Shown piece by piece: positions 1 through 8,729 of a DNA stretch of 64,000 bases (its first letter is position 1; each line of letters opens with the position of its first letter). A model generated the notes under the pieces. It ran no database searches, had not been told where the DNA came from, and was given only the letters and a program-made list of their open reading frames with translations. The position numbers and the translations under genes are program-made. Origin of the DNA: Chrysochromulina tobinii (taxonomy: Eukaryota > Haptophyta > Prymnesiales > Chrysochromulinaceae); contig JWZX01003399.1 in the NCBI GenBank assembly GCA_001275005.1, positions 1-64,000 of the forward strand. Direction: 5' to 3'.

Positions 1-66
1 GCCTCAGCGGCGGCGGCGGCGACGGCGACGGCGGCAGCGAGGGCGGCGGCGACGGCGGCGGCGCAG
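1..66. repeat. GGC-rich imperfect triplet repeat
   Basis: The window opens with an imperfect run of ggc/gac/ggcagc triplets. It could be the end of an alanine-rich coding region cut by the window edge or simple repeat DNA. No reading frame could be assigned. Confidence 0.6.
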
Positions 67-110
67 TCGTCAGCCACGTCCGTTTTGGGAATTCCTAGGG
101 ACTTCGCGCG

Positions 111-305
111 ATGTCGTACCATGGGGAGACGGGGATCTCGTTGCCGCGCCACACCTATCGCTCGCCGACGGCGCTGGAGGGCATCGCGATGCTCAAGCGC
201 GGATGCATCGCCACCAAGTACGGCCGCGCGGGCAAGCCGCACAAGGTGACGTTCACGCTCTCAATTGATGAGCGCACGCTGTCATGGAAGGGAATGAATT
301 CCTAG
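111..305 (+). CDS. PH-like domain fragment (5' exon or gene remnant)
   Basis: A 64-codon frame with an ATG encodes a segment reading LKRGCIATKYGRAGKPHK followed by VTFTLSIDERTLSWKG. This resembles the first half of pleckstrin-homology domains of the PLC-delta/PRAF type, where beta strands 1-3 have this pattern. The rest of a PH domain is not in frame: the frame ends at a TAG inside the 10-mer GAATTCCTAG. The missing half could lie beyond an intron I could not place, or the gene could be broken. A SAM-like segment follows on the same strand in another frame, so both may belong to one split gene. Protein-level similarity is by eye only. Confidence 0.35.
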   Translation: MSYHGETGISLPRHTYRSPTALEGIAMLKRGCIATKYGRAGKPHKVTFTLSIDERTLSWKGMNS

Positions 306-325
306 AGCGACTTTTCACTTTTCGT

Positions 326-643
326 ATGTCGGCTGCTGCTATTCCTGCGCCGCTGACGTGGGCGCACACGGATCTGAAAGTGGACATTTCCGAGGAGGAG
401 CTGCCCACGCTGGAGGCTTGCCGCGAGCTTAGCATTTCTGGCGGACGTGCTGCGCTGCTCCTTTACCTGCGCGAGGCTGGAGTCAAGAGCTTAGGAGTGC
501 GGCGCAAGATCGCCGGTGCAGTGGAGAAAATCTCAGCCGTGAATTCCTACATGAAATTCATAGGACGAACTTGGACTCGCACCTCGTCGCTCCCGAGCTC
601 ACCACACTCCGTCACAAAGCTGCCTCGTGGGCAACTCAAGTGA
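326..643 (+). CDS. SAM-like domain fragment, possibly the same gene as the upstream PH-like piece
   Basis: This frame encodes an acidic stretch (DLKVDISEEELPTLEACREL) followed by GGRAALLLYLREAGVKSLG and VRRKIAGAVEKI, which resembles the C-terminal helices of SAM domains (short helix, Gly turn, then a long basic helix). About 30 further codons after AVEKI have no recognisable character and may be intron or 3' untranslated DNA; a possible GT donor (GTGAATTCC) lies at about 539. Start and end are uncertain. It is a partial or degenerate gene piece rather than a complete protein. Confidence 0.3.
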   Translation: MSAAAIPAPLTWAHTDLKVDISEEELPTLEACRELSISGGRAALLLYLREAGVKSLGVRRKIAGAVEKISAVNSYMKFIGRTWTRTSSLPSSPHSVTKLPRGQLK

Positions 644-1097
644 GGACGAGCGGAGGTCGTCGTGCACTGGAGCACTCACGAGTCAACGTGCAGTGCCCTG
701 TTCCCGAGTTAGTCCCAGCAGCACGCGCTAGCTCCAGCGCGGCAGCATGTTGAGCGGCAGCACCATGGACCATGCCACCCATCCTCAACACACATCCGAG
801 TCATCACACTCTCCTCGGAACTCGGGTCTCGCGCTGCCGCTCTTTCACCCAGTCCCAGAGCTCTCACCTTTCAAAGCACAGAAACCGGTCGGTGAACACG
901 AAAGAAATCTACTGTAACTAGCCGCTCCTTCGCACGACCAAGGCTTGAAGCATGAAGGCAGGGGCGCGTCGGGCGAGGCAGAGTCGCAAAATATTGGACC
1001 GACTCAGTCTGGGTTCTGGCGGGCTCTGGGTCGGGCCAAGTTGAAAGGACTACCTGTCAACTTTCCGCGAGCGAGCCGACAGCACCAGGCGGCCCGC
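644..1097. other. Intergenic, no gene seen
   Basis: No conserved frame was found on either strand. It lies downstream of the PH/SAM fragments and downstream of NDUFA13, so it is probably a shared 3' region. Confidence 0.5.
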
Positions 1098-1828
1098 TCA
1101 TCGCACGCCGAAGACCTCCATGGGCGACATGTAGCGCGTCTTGTACACGCTCGCACCCGCCTCCCAGTTGGGCACGTCCTTCATGAGCTCCGCCTCGTTC
1201 TCAAGCATCTTGCTCTTGATGAACGCCGCCCTGCACACGCGCGTCACGCACCCACGCGAGAGAGGAGGTGAGTGCAAAGGAACTCAACTGAGCTCCGACG
1301 CAGCCGGGCTCCTGTGACGCCGCCGCGGCCGAGCCAAGCGACGCGCGGACGCGGACAGCGCGCGCGCGGCGGGGCGCGCGCGCGCGGCCTGCATACTTGA
1401 CGTCCGACTCAGCAGTCAGGAAGGGCAGCACGGCCATGCGAATATCCAGCTCCTCGCGGTTGAACGCCCTGCGCATCGAAGGCGAAGGTCACCCGTGAGT
1501 CAGTGGGCTGGCTGGCGCACAGGTAGCACTCGATACAAGGCAGGCGACTCAGCAGCAGCAACAGCGCTCTAAGAAGCTGCAGCGCGCTGCCAGCCTCGAA
1601 AGCTCGGCGCGCTTGCCTGCGCTGGCGGTTGGCGGCGATGATCTGGTACATGCCATATGTGAAGGTGAGCACAAGCCCCGACATGAGCGCGACCGAAGAC
1701 AGGCCGCCGGCGGGCAGGCTGCGCTGGATCTTGACAGCCGGGAAGCCACCGGGCGGAGGGCCATCCTGCACAAAATTGCCGGGCGTCTTGGGCCCGGCTG
1801 AGGCGAAGAGCGGTCGGGTCCAGCGCAT
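1098..1828 (-). CDS. NDUFA13: NADH:ubiquinone oxidoreductase subunit NDUFA13 / GRIM-19 (B16.6), three exons
   Basis: Accessory subunit of mitochondrial complex I in the inner membrane. The three exons are 1828-1617, 1468-1397 and 1230-1098 and give 138 residues, close to the about 144 of the human protein. The N-terminus carries the family signature VQDGPPPGGFPAVK, then a basic stretch, one membrane helix (SSVALMSGLVLTFTYGMYQI) and NRQRR. Exon 2 gives AFNREELDIRMAVLPF. Exon 3 gives ENEAELMKDVPNWEAGASVY, matching the conserved E-x-MKDVP-x-W block. Spliced spacing matches the remembered animal protein residue for residue across both junctions. Intron 1 is GC-AG (CAG|GCAAGC...GCGCAG|G) and intron 2 is GT-AG (AA|GTATGC). 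The start is the ATG 12 codons inside the longer open frame. The homology is secure; the splice sites are inferred. Confidence 0.9.
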
Positions 1829-2239
1829 GGTGGCAGACCTGCCAGGACGCACTCGCACAGGCACTCGTCAAGTGGGAGCCGACAGTGCTGTGGAGACACT
1901 GCATTTACACGGACTTTGTTTTAAGAGCCTGTTCACACTGGTCTAACTCTCAAAGAGTCAAAGACAAACTTCTAACTTGTGATGTGCACCGCGTACCCTT
2001 TGACGTTAACGGAGTGCTGAACAAATGCCTACTCTTCCGTTCGTTTCCAAAATACGACAAATAACGGGAATGCGAATCGCGGTCCGGGACGTTGGAAACG
2101 TGGAAGCCCCGGCCCCCCTTCGAGGCCCGAGGGAGACACGTGGCACCAGAGTCCGCTCATAGAAGCGCCGGCCACACGAGGACACGAGAGGACACGAGAG
2201 GATACGAGAGGACAGAGCTCTGCTCCCCCGAGTGCTTGG
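1829..2239. other. Intergenic region upstream of NDUFA13 and downstream of ANAPC2
   Basis: No gene was found. It should hold the NDUFA13 promoter. A short tandem repeat lies at 2174-2216. Confidence 0.5.
2174..2216. repeat. Short tandem repeat, ACACGAGAGG-type unit
   Basis: About four imperfect copies of a 10-bp unit (acacgaggac / acacgagagg / atacgagagg) lie just beyond the ANAPC2 stop codon. Confidence 0.85.
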
Positions 2240-5200
2240 CTAGCGCCGAATCTTGTACATGCCCGCGCTCAGCTCGAGCTTGCCGTCCTCGACGAGGCGC
2301 TGAAGGAAGCGTTGCAGCTCGGCCTCGGAGCGATCATACCCGCGGTCGCCGCCCGAGGCGGGCACGAACATGCGCAGCATGTTGTTAATACGCGCCAACG
2401 GCAGCTCCGTCAGGTTGGTGAGCATGCCGATGACGTACTGCTCGTACACGCGCATCTCCGCATCGAGCTGTGCCTCGGCCGCGCCGCCGCCGGCGCCCTC
2501 CTCCTCGTCGTCCTCGCCGCCCGGCCGCCCCTCGCCACCCTTGCCAAGGTGCGTCGGCGCCTCATAGTTGACGTCGCCGTCGGCGGAGCGCCCCTTCTCG
2601 AGGATGAAACCACGGTTGATCCAGAGAGCCAGCCGCTTCTTAAGCGTCTGAGCGTCCACCTTGAGCTTGGCGCTGAGCGTACGCAGCGACCATTGGGGCT
2701 GCGTGCCGAAGGCATCGAGGATCGTGGCATGCAACGGCGAGCAGCGCACGTTCTTCACGGTACGGTCGGCAAAGGTCACGTCGAGCGTCACCATGCCCAG
2801 GGCAGGCTTCCAGACGAGCTTGCGAGGGGCCTTGATGTGCATGTACCTGATGAGGGGCGCCATCAGAGGGGATCAGCGACGCACTCGGGGGCCATTCGGG
2901 GAGGCAAGCAGGGGCCTGATGAGGGGCGCCATCAGAGGGGGTCAAGGACGTAATCAGGGGCCCTCGGGGAGGCAATCAGGGCCCTCTGGGAGGCAACCAC
3001 GGTCCGTGAGCGTACTGCTTCTCGTAGCGCGCCATCTCGCTCACGAGCGCCGCGGGCAGCTCAAACGTCTCATTGGCGAGCGCGGGCCAGCACAGGCGCG
3101 ACACGATCGTCGCATCGAGGACGCGAGCCGAGCCGTCGTCAAAGTGCTGCTGGATCGCGCGCGTGTTGCGCTTGGACTCGGCGATGTCCTTGAGCATCAC
3201 CTCGCATTGCGACAGGGCGGTCTCGCCGAAGCGCTTCTTGAGCAGCTCGAGGTTGCGCACCTGTGGATGAGGGAGGCGACATGGGAGGCACTCAGCGGCA
3301 ACCCTTGGCAATCGGTTAGCGTCGGGAAGCCATCCGTGGCATGCGCACCTGTGGATGAGGGAGGCAATCAGTGGCAATCAGTGGCAATCAGTGGCAATCA
3401 GAAGCGCTTCTTGAGCGTCGGGTAGCCATCCGTGGCATGCGCACCTCGCGGTCCGTGTCGTAGTCCGAGGCGGTGAGCAGCTTGTCCGCGAGCATATTGC
3501 GGAACTCATTGACGAAGAGCGCGCGGGAGCCATAGATGTTGACGAGTCGCGAGAGCACATCAGCGTTGCGCCGGGCACTCGGGCGAGACGGGTCTGCCTG
3601 GATAGGATCGGGCTGCCACGCAAGCATCGTGGCTTCGTCCGCCTTGGCCTCCTCGGCATCGGCCGCGTCGTACAGGCTGCCGTCCGCGCCGCCATCGTCC
3701 GTGAGGAGCTCGGCTTCGCTTCCCGTATTCTCAAGCAGCTCTGAAGTCTCCGGGTCCGTGAGGGAGGTGACGATCTGCCGAATCGTATCGGGGCGCGCCT
3801 TGAGGTACGCACGCACGCGCTCGGAGACGGCCTCGAGCTTGACGCCACTCGGGTCCAGGCAACTGAGCGCCTTGATCGCGGACACGTACCTGTGGGGACG
3901 CGGGGCGCCGTGGTGAGCACGTGCATGCACGGCACGCGTGCAGGCTCCGGCGTGGGTCGTGGACACGTACACTTGGATGATGTTGGCCGTGTCGACGCCT
4001 GGAAGGAGCAGTCGCGCCTCGATTGCCGCGGAGAGGGCCCTCACCTGTGGGGAAGAGGGCGCGCCGTGGTGAGCACATGCATGCAGTCGCGCCTCGATTG
4101 CCGCGGAGAGGGCCCTCACCGCGTCCGAGTGCTGCTGGGTGTGGCTCAGGCACTCCCTCAGGTCGAGGATCGCGGGCATTGAGTCGGGGAAGTCGACGAT
4201 CAGATCGAAGAGCTCTCCGATGCGCAGCGAGCCGAGCGCCTGTCGAAGGAAGAACTGCAGCCGCGAGCCACGCAAGGGTGTGAACACGCCTGGGTATGAA
4301 CAGTGACCGTCCTCAGCAATCAGGGGCAATCACGCAAGGGTGTGAACACGCCAGGGTATGAACAGTGACCGTCCGCAGCAATCAGGGGCAATCACGGGTC
4401 TTCCGAGGGGGCATCAAAGGGACCACCCGACGCAACCCGACGCACTCCGACGCAACTCGACGCACTCGTCCGCGCACCTGGAGCCGCGCGAGCCAACGGC
4501 TCATCTCGGGCGTCTCTGGCGCCATCGGCGGCGCGTTGGGCATGAGCACCGCGCGCAGCCAACGCGCGACGCTTGAGTGGACCCAACTGAGGATGTGCTG
4601 CAGGTACGGCGTGTCGAAGCGCTTGGCGCACGTGCGCAGCAGCGCCGCGTGCAGCCGCCCGTGGAGCACAGTCGATAGCGTAGGCTCCACCAACGGGAGC
4701 CAGCGAAGTTGGTGCAGCTGGGCGGAGCACGCGCGCAGCGCCTCGGCGGCGGCGGCGGCGTCGACGCCCATGTTCTCGTCCTCGTCCTCGTCCTCGCCCT
4801 CAGCGCGCTCGTCGGCGTCCCACGCAACCACCTCCTCTTCGCCCTCCTCCTCGCCCTCCTCCTCGTCGCCATGCGGAGCGCTATGCTGAGCGCCCCCCAC
4901 AGCGCTCGCGGGCGGAGGGGGCTCTCGCATGTCGATCACCGAGCGGTGCCAGCAGACCGTCAGCCACCAGGATAAGGCAGCTTGCGTGGGCGCGCGAGAG
5001 AGCACGAGCGCGTGCAGCGTCTCGAGCACCTCGTTGAACATAATCTTCCTCGGCGGAACGGCACCGACGGCGACGCGGGCGGGAGGGGCGCCGCCGGGCG
5101 CCATGCCGGGCGCCATGGACCGCCAACCGTACTCCTCGAGCACCGAGACCATCGTGAGCTGCGCGCCCACGTACGCGGAGAGCTCGTGCGTGGCGGCGAA

Positions 5201-5605
5201 GAAGGCGGCCTGGATGCGCCGCTGCACAGCGGCGGAGCTGCGCACACCCGGCGCCACAGCCGGCAGCTCGCGGTAGTGCCGCCAGAAGCGAGGCACAGCG
5301 TGGTTGAACAGCCGCTCGCGCACGCCCTCCATGAACCACGCCTTGAGCAGCCCGTACATGTTGCGATCGACGACCAGGTCGAGGTGCGCGCGCATCGCAG
5401 GCTCCTCGGCGCAGCGCCGCACGAACGCGGGTGATGCCGTCGGGCTGGCCATAATCTCCTGCTGCGACTGCACGATCGACCGCACGATCACGGTCCAGGA
5501 GGCGGTGGTCTCGATCAGCTCGGGCGTCCACTGCTCCGGGTGCTCGCGCTGGTGCTTCTCGGCGTCGCCCCAGGGCTGGGACGGGTTGAAGACGGCAAGA
5601 GGCAT
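2240..5605 (-). CDS. ANAPC2: Anaphase-promoting complex subunit 2 (cullin-like scaffold), six exons
   Basis: APC2 is the cullin-family scaffold of the APC/C ubiquitin ligase; it binds the RING subunit APC11 through its C-terminus. Proposed exons are 5605-4478, 4311-4120, 4044-3971, 3889-3445, 3260-3016 and 2846-2240, giving 896 residues in one frame (human about 822). Family blocks are clear: IGELFDLIVDFPDSMPAI, AIEARLLLPGVDTANII, YVSAIKALSCLDPSGVKLE, VSRLVNIYGSRALFVNEFR-like LVNIYGSRALFVNEFRNMLA, VRNLELLKKRFGETALSQCE and the C-terminal winged helix YVIGMLTNLTELPLARINNM ending ELSAGMYKIRR. The acidic run EDDEEEGAGGG before the winged helix is lineage-specific. The only in-frame ATG is at 5605; the open frame upstream starts with TTG. 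All introns fit GT-AG, and four contain duplications described separately. The exon 2 acceptor (GCTGAG|GAC) is the least certain. Confidence 0.9.
2847..3015 (-). repeat. ANAPC2 intron 5 with duplicated acceptor region
   Basis: The intron runs from GTACGCTCAC to CTCATCAG. The last ~29 nt, including the CTCATCAG acceptor, occur twice about 69 bp apart (plus-strand cctgatgaggggcgccatca near 2846 and 2915). The first bases of the intron (GTACGCTCAC) and of the next exon (GTACATGCAC) are alike. Confidence 0.75.
3261..3444 (-). repeat. ANAPC2 intron 4: two complete intron copies in tandem
   Basis: Reading the minus strand, two units (3444-3349 and 3348-3261) each begin GTGCGCATGCCACGGATGGC and each end CATCCACAG. 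The internal junction is CAG|GTGCGC, so it could act as a recursive splice site with a zero-length exon. The first unit also contains CTCAAGAAGCGCTTC, which is present in the next exon. A (GGCAATCAGT)n microsatellite sits at about 3363-3400. Confidence 0.85.
3890..4119 (-). repeat. ANAPC2 introns 2 and 3: adjacent related introns flanked by exon duplicates
   Basis: Intron 2 (4119-4045, 75 nt) starts with a 37-nt exact copy of the start of exon 3. Intron 3 (3970-3890, 81 nt) starts GTACGTGTCC, as does exon 4. The 3' parts of the two introns are homologous (GTGCTCACCACGGCGC, then a C-rich tract and CCCCACAG). Both lengths are multiples of three with no stop, so retained introns would add 25 or 27 residues. 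Confidence 0.85.
4269..4392 (-). repeat. 62-bp tandem duplication over the ANAPC2 intron 1 / exon 2 boundary
   Basis: Units 4269-4330 and 4331-4392 differ at only about two positions. One difference changes GCTGAG (proposed acceptor) to GCTGCG, and the other changes CCCAGG to CCTGG. Only the exon-proximal unit therefore keeps usable AG dinucleotides. Confidence 0.85.
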
Positions 5606-5804
5606 CGCTTCTCTCCCGACACACTCCGAGTAGACGGCGCTGCTGCTGATCCCGCGAGGCAAACCCCACAGGCCCCAAAAAGGCGTGCGTGGGAGGCGCT
5701 TCTATCCCTTCGCCGACTTCAACTCCTGTTCATCGAAAAGAAAGCATCGACATAATGTGTCGCACGGATCTCCTCGCGGAACGAAACTCAATTCCTCAAA
5801 CTCG
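5606..5804. promoter_or_regulatory. Divergent promoter region of ANAPC2 and the coiled-coil gene
   Basis: These 199 bp separate two divergent ATGs. Positions 5661-5700 contain a short copy (minus orientation) of the dispersed repeat found at 44898-44970 and 63686-63760. No TATA-like box was identified. Confidence 0.45.
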
Positions 5805-7304
5805 ATGTCAGAGGCGCCGACTGACGAGATCACCCGCCTGCAGAGCACGGTGAGGTCGCAAGCCGCGGAGCTGCGCTCGCAAGCCGCGGAGCTGCGCCGC
5901 GCCCGCATTGAGGCCACCGCCTCCGCGGCGCGACTCGAGGCGCTCGGCACGCTCATCAAGCAGCAGCAGCAACTCGCATCCGAGTTGCAGATCCGACTTA
6001 TGGGTGCCAAGCTGCCCCAGCCCGCGCTCGCGATGCCGGATCCACCGAAACCAGCCGATGTCGCATCCACCGCTTCGGCGCACCTCGATGCTGCCCAAGC
6101 CTCGCTCGCGCAATGCGTGCTCTCGCTCGCCGCAGGTGGCACATCTGACAGTCCAGCATCCGTCAGCAAGCGGCTACCACCGCCGCCGAGCGATGCGGAC
6201 GCCTCGGACAGCGAGGGCGTCGACGAGGTCGACGACTTGAGCATACGCCTCGTCGCTGCGCTGCGAGCGTGCTCGTCGCTCAAGCAGATGGTGCCGCTCG
6301 CCGAGGCGGCGGCCGTGCAGCGATGTGACGAGCAGCGCGCTAGGCATCAGGCAGCTTCTGAGCGAGTGAGCCGCTCGGAGGCGGAAGCGCGCCGGCTGCT
6401 CACAGAAACCCATCAGCTGCGCGCCTCCGTGCGGTTGCTGCGCGAGCAGCTCAAGGCCGCCGCCCAATCACACGCCACCGAGCTCACCGTGGTGCACTCG
6501 GAAATGCGGCAGCTGAGGCTCGCCCTATCGACGGCGTTGCGGCGACCGAAGCCCAACGGCCTGGTGACGAAGCCCAACGGCCTGGCGACGCCGGCGACCT
6601 CGCGGCAGCACTTGGCGTCGAGGAGCACGCCCGCGGCACAGTTGGCCGAAGACGACGACACGGGCGCCTCCGCAGCAGGCCTCGAGCAGCCCGCAGCAGC
6701 AATGAGCACCCTGGACTTCCTGGACTCGCTCGCAGACGACCAGCCGGAGGACGCTCAGGAGGACGCGACCCTCCTCGCGCCCAAGGGCCGGGGCGGCGGC
6801 GTCGGCGCGCTCGGTGGTGCCCCTGCCGGCCCTCGTGATGAGGGTGAGCTGAGCCATGCGGAGGACAAGACCGCGGACCTGGAAGCGTTCGAGAACGATC
6901 GATTACTGGGCGCCGAGCTGACGTGGCACATCGCGGACGAGGAAGGCCTGGTGGGCGCCATGTTGGGCGCTTCGGTGGGCGCTATGGTGGGCGTGGAGCA
7001 CATGCAGTCGCAGGCGCAGGCGGCCGCCCTCGCCAAGGCCGTCCTCGTCATGAGGGCGGCTGTACCTCCGGTGCCAGCACCGCTGGCTCCAGCACCGACG
7101 GCGCCCTTCTCGGCCGGTCGTCGAGCAGCGAAAGCGCCGCCATGGCGAGGGCCGCCTGATGTGATGCCCACGGGTGGCTCGTGCTTGGGCTCGGACACCC
7201 GCTGTGCGGGCGACGCGATCGACGTGATCGCGTCGCGCGATCCCGCCGTCGGGGTCTCGCGCCGGCTGCTGCACGGCGCCAATCTGTGGGGCGCGTCCTC
7301 GTGA
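5805..7304 (+). CDS. Hypothetical coiled-coil protein
   Basis: Not recognised. From the ATG at 5805 the frame gives 499 residues. The N-terminal third is heptad-rich coiled coil (ITRLQSTVRSQAAELRSQAA and a QQQQ run), with a short in-frame repeat RSQAAEL. A second coiled coil follows after an acidic linker (SEGVDEVDDL), around residues 180-245 (RHQAASERVSRSEAEARRLL). The C-terminal half is low in complexity with acidic and Ala/Gly/Pro-rich parts. The duplication PNGLVTKPNGLAT is visible. The stop lies at the edge of a tandem repeat, and GTGAGC occurs there, so the true 3' end may be spliced further. Coding status rests on codon bias and coiled-coil pattern. Confidence 0.6.
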   Translation: MSEAPTDEITRLQSTVRSQAAELRSQAAELRRARIEATASAARLEALGTLIKQQQQLASELQIRLMGAKLPQPALAMPDPPKPADVASTASAHLDAAQASLAQCVLSLAAGGTSDSPASVSKRLPPPPSDADASDSEGVDEVDDLSIRLVAALRACSSLKQMVPLAEAAAVQRCDEQRARHQAASERVSRSEAEARRLLTETHQLRASVRLLREQLKAAAQSHATELTVVHSEMRQLRLALSTALRRPKPNGLVTKPNGLATPATSRQHLASRSTPAAQLAEDDDTGASAAGLEQPAAAMSTLDFLDSLADDQPEDAQEDATLLAPKGRGGGVGALGGAPAGPRDEGELSHAEDKTADLEAFENDRLLGAELTWHIADEEGLVGAMLGASVGAMVGVEHMQSQAQAAALAKAVLVMRAAVPPVPAPLAPAPTAPFSAGRRAAKAPPWRGPPDVMPTGGSCLGSDTRCAGDAIDVIASRDPAVGVSRRLLHGANLWGASS

Positions 7305-7391
7305 GCACAGCGCCAATCTGTGGGGCGCGTCCTCGTGAGCGCCCTCGTGAGCGTCCTCGTGAGCGTCCTCATGAGCGTCCTCGTGAGCCCC
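7281..7391 (+). repeat. Tandem repeats at the 3' end of the coiled-coil gene
   Basis: A ~33-bp unit (cgccaatctgtggggcgcgt then cctcgtgagcac) occurs twice. It is followed by about five 12-bp units of the cctcgtgagcgt type. Each unit carries GTGAGC, the consensus 5' splice site, so it could mislead splicing or gene models. Confidence 0.8.
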
Positions 7392-7971
7392 AAAAGGCCG
7401 GACTGAAGTGAACCCGACAACGGCGAGAAGGTCAGATAGGTGCGGATGCTGCGCCGCGCGAGGTGTCTCAGGCCGGGAGGTCCTCAGGTCAGAAGCGCGG
7501 CGGAGGAGTGAACTGCTGAATTTCGTTGATGACACGCGGGCCCCGCCGACGCCACCTCGGTCCTCGCGGGTCGATCGAGAACAATATATCTCATGTAGCT
7601 CGGATAGCCGCATAGGCCGGCAGTCATAGCCATAAGCCGACCGCCGCGGGCGACGGTCCGCCAGACCCTTTGACGACGACTCAACGGACAGTAGACACCA
7701 CACACAGGCCCGCCCGGAGCACCACAAATATTGTTAAGTACACCAAATTGAAAATTTTATACAAGAGCTGACCGCGCGCCATCGCTCTACTTGCATACTC
7801 ACGGCCTCACCCGCAGATACTGTTCGGTTCTGTTCTCTGGACACAGTATGCCGCACGTCCCCGCGCCGCTCTCGGGCGTCGGGCACGCACAGAGTCCACA
7901 CATATCGCGGCCGCCACGAACCTTGCGGGTGCCATATCGGTCCGCAATTCCACAGCGGCGCCATCACGTAC
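7392..7971. other. Convergent intergenic region, no gene seen
   Basis: This lies between the ends of the coiled-coil gene and plastid L13. No conserved frame or RNA was found. Confidence 0.5.
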
Positions 7972-8729
7972 TCAGTTGATGATCCGCGAGTCGGGCGCCA
8001 CGGTGAGGCCGCTGAAGGTCATCATCTCAGGGCTCTGCGACTCGTGCGGGTGGCTCGGGCCCTTGTACACCTATGCGGCATGGAGGGCGAAGGGCGGTCG
8101 GGGATGAGCGCCGAGGGGCGGGAGGGAGGAGGGGAGGAGGGGATGGGGGAGGAGTGTGGGGCGGCCCGGTTCGATCGCCTCCCGAGAGAAGAGGCCTGAG
8201 CACGCACCTTGAGGTGGCGGAAGAGGTTGCGGCCGTGCGAGTTCTTCGGCAGCATGCCGACGATCGCCTTCTCGACGATGCGTTCGGGAATGCGCGCCTG
8301 CAGCTCTTCGAAAGTCTCGATCGTCATGCCGCCAGGCCGACCCGAGTGCCGCCGGTAGAACTTATCCTTCGCCTTGTTGCCCGTCACAATGACCTTCTCA
8401 CAGTTGACAATGATGACGGCATCGCCCACGTCCGCGCCGTGCGTGAAGGTGGCCTTGTGCTTGCCGAGCAGGAGCTTGGCCGCCTCCGACGCCATGCGAC
8501 CGAGGCGCAGCCCCTCGGCATCGATCACCACCCATTTTTTGTTGGCGACCACCATGTCGGCCGCCTTGGGAAACCACGTCTTCTGGGCAGCGGTGGGCTC
8601 GAGCGAAGCGACGCCCTCCTCCATGGTGACGCGCGCGTCGCGTGTCTGCTGCTGCGGAACGGACGCGCACCGCGGCGCGACCAAGGGCGTCGGCGCGAAC
8701 GCCAGCATCGTGTAGGCGAGAGCCAGCAT
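7972..8729 (-). CDS. rpl13: Plastid-targeted ribosomal protein uL13, two exons
   Basis: Large-subunit protein of the plastid ribosome. Exon 1 is 8729-8208 and exon 2 is 8070-7972, joined in phase 0 (CTCAAG|GTGCGT ... CATAG|GTGTAC), giving 206 residues. The core matches bacterial L13: [90 protein letters not shown]. The N-terminus [20 protein letters not shown] looks like a signal peptide followed by Phe-containing cleavage site AFAP, the hallmark of bipartite presequences in secondary red plastids. The start is the ATG at 8729; the open frame runs on to 9200 but that extension has no coding character. The intron and exon 2 both begin GTG. Confidence 0.9.

Noticed and set aside
3363-3400. CRISPR-like short repeats (ggcaatcagt units)
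   Set aside because: Units are contiguous without spacers and lie inside a spliceosomal intron of a eukaryotic gene.
5606-5662. Extension of ANAPC2 to 5662
   Set aside because: The codon there is TTG; the ATG at 5605 precedes the first conserved sequence.
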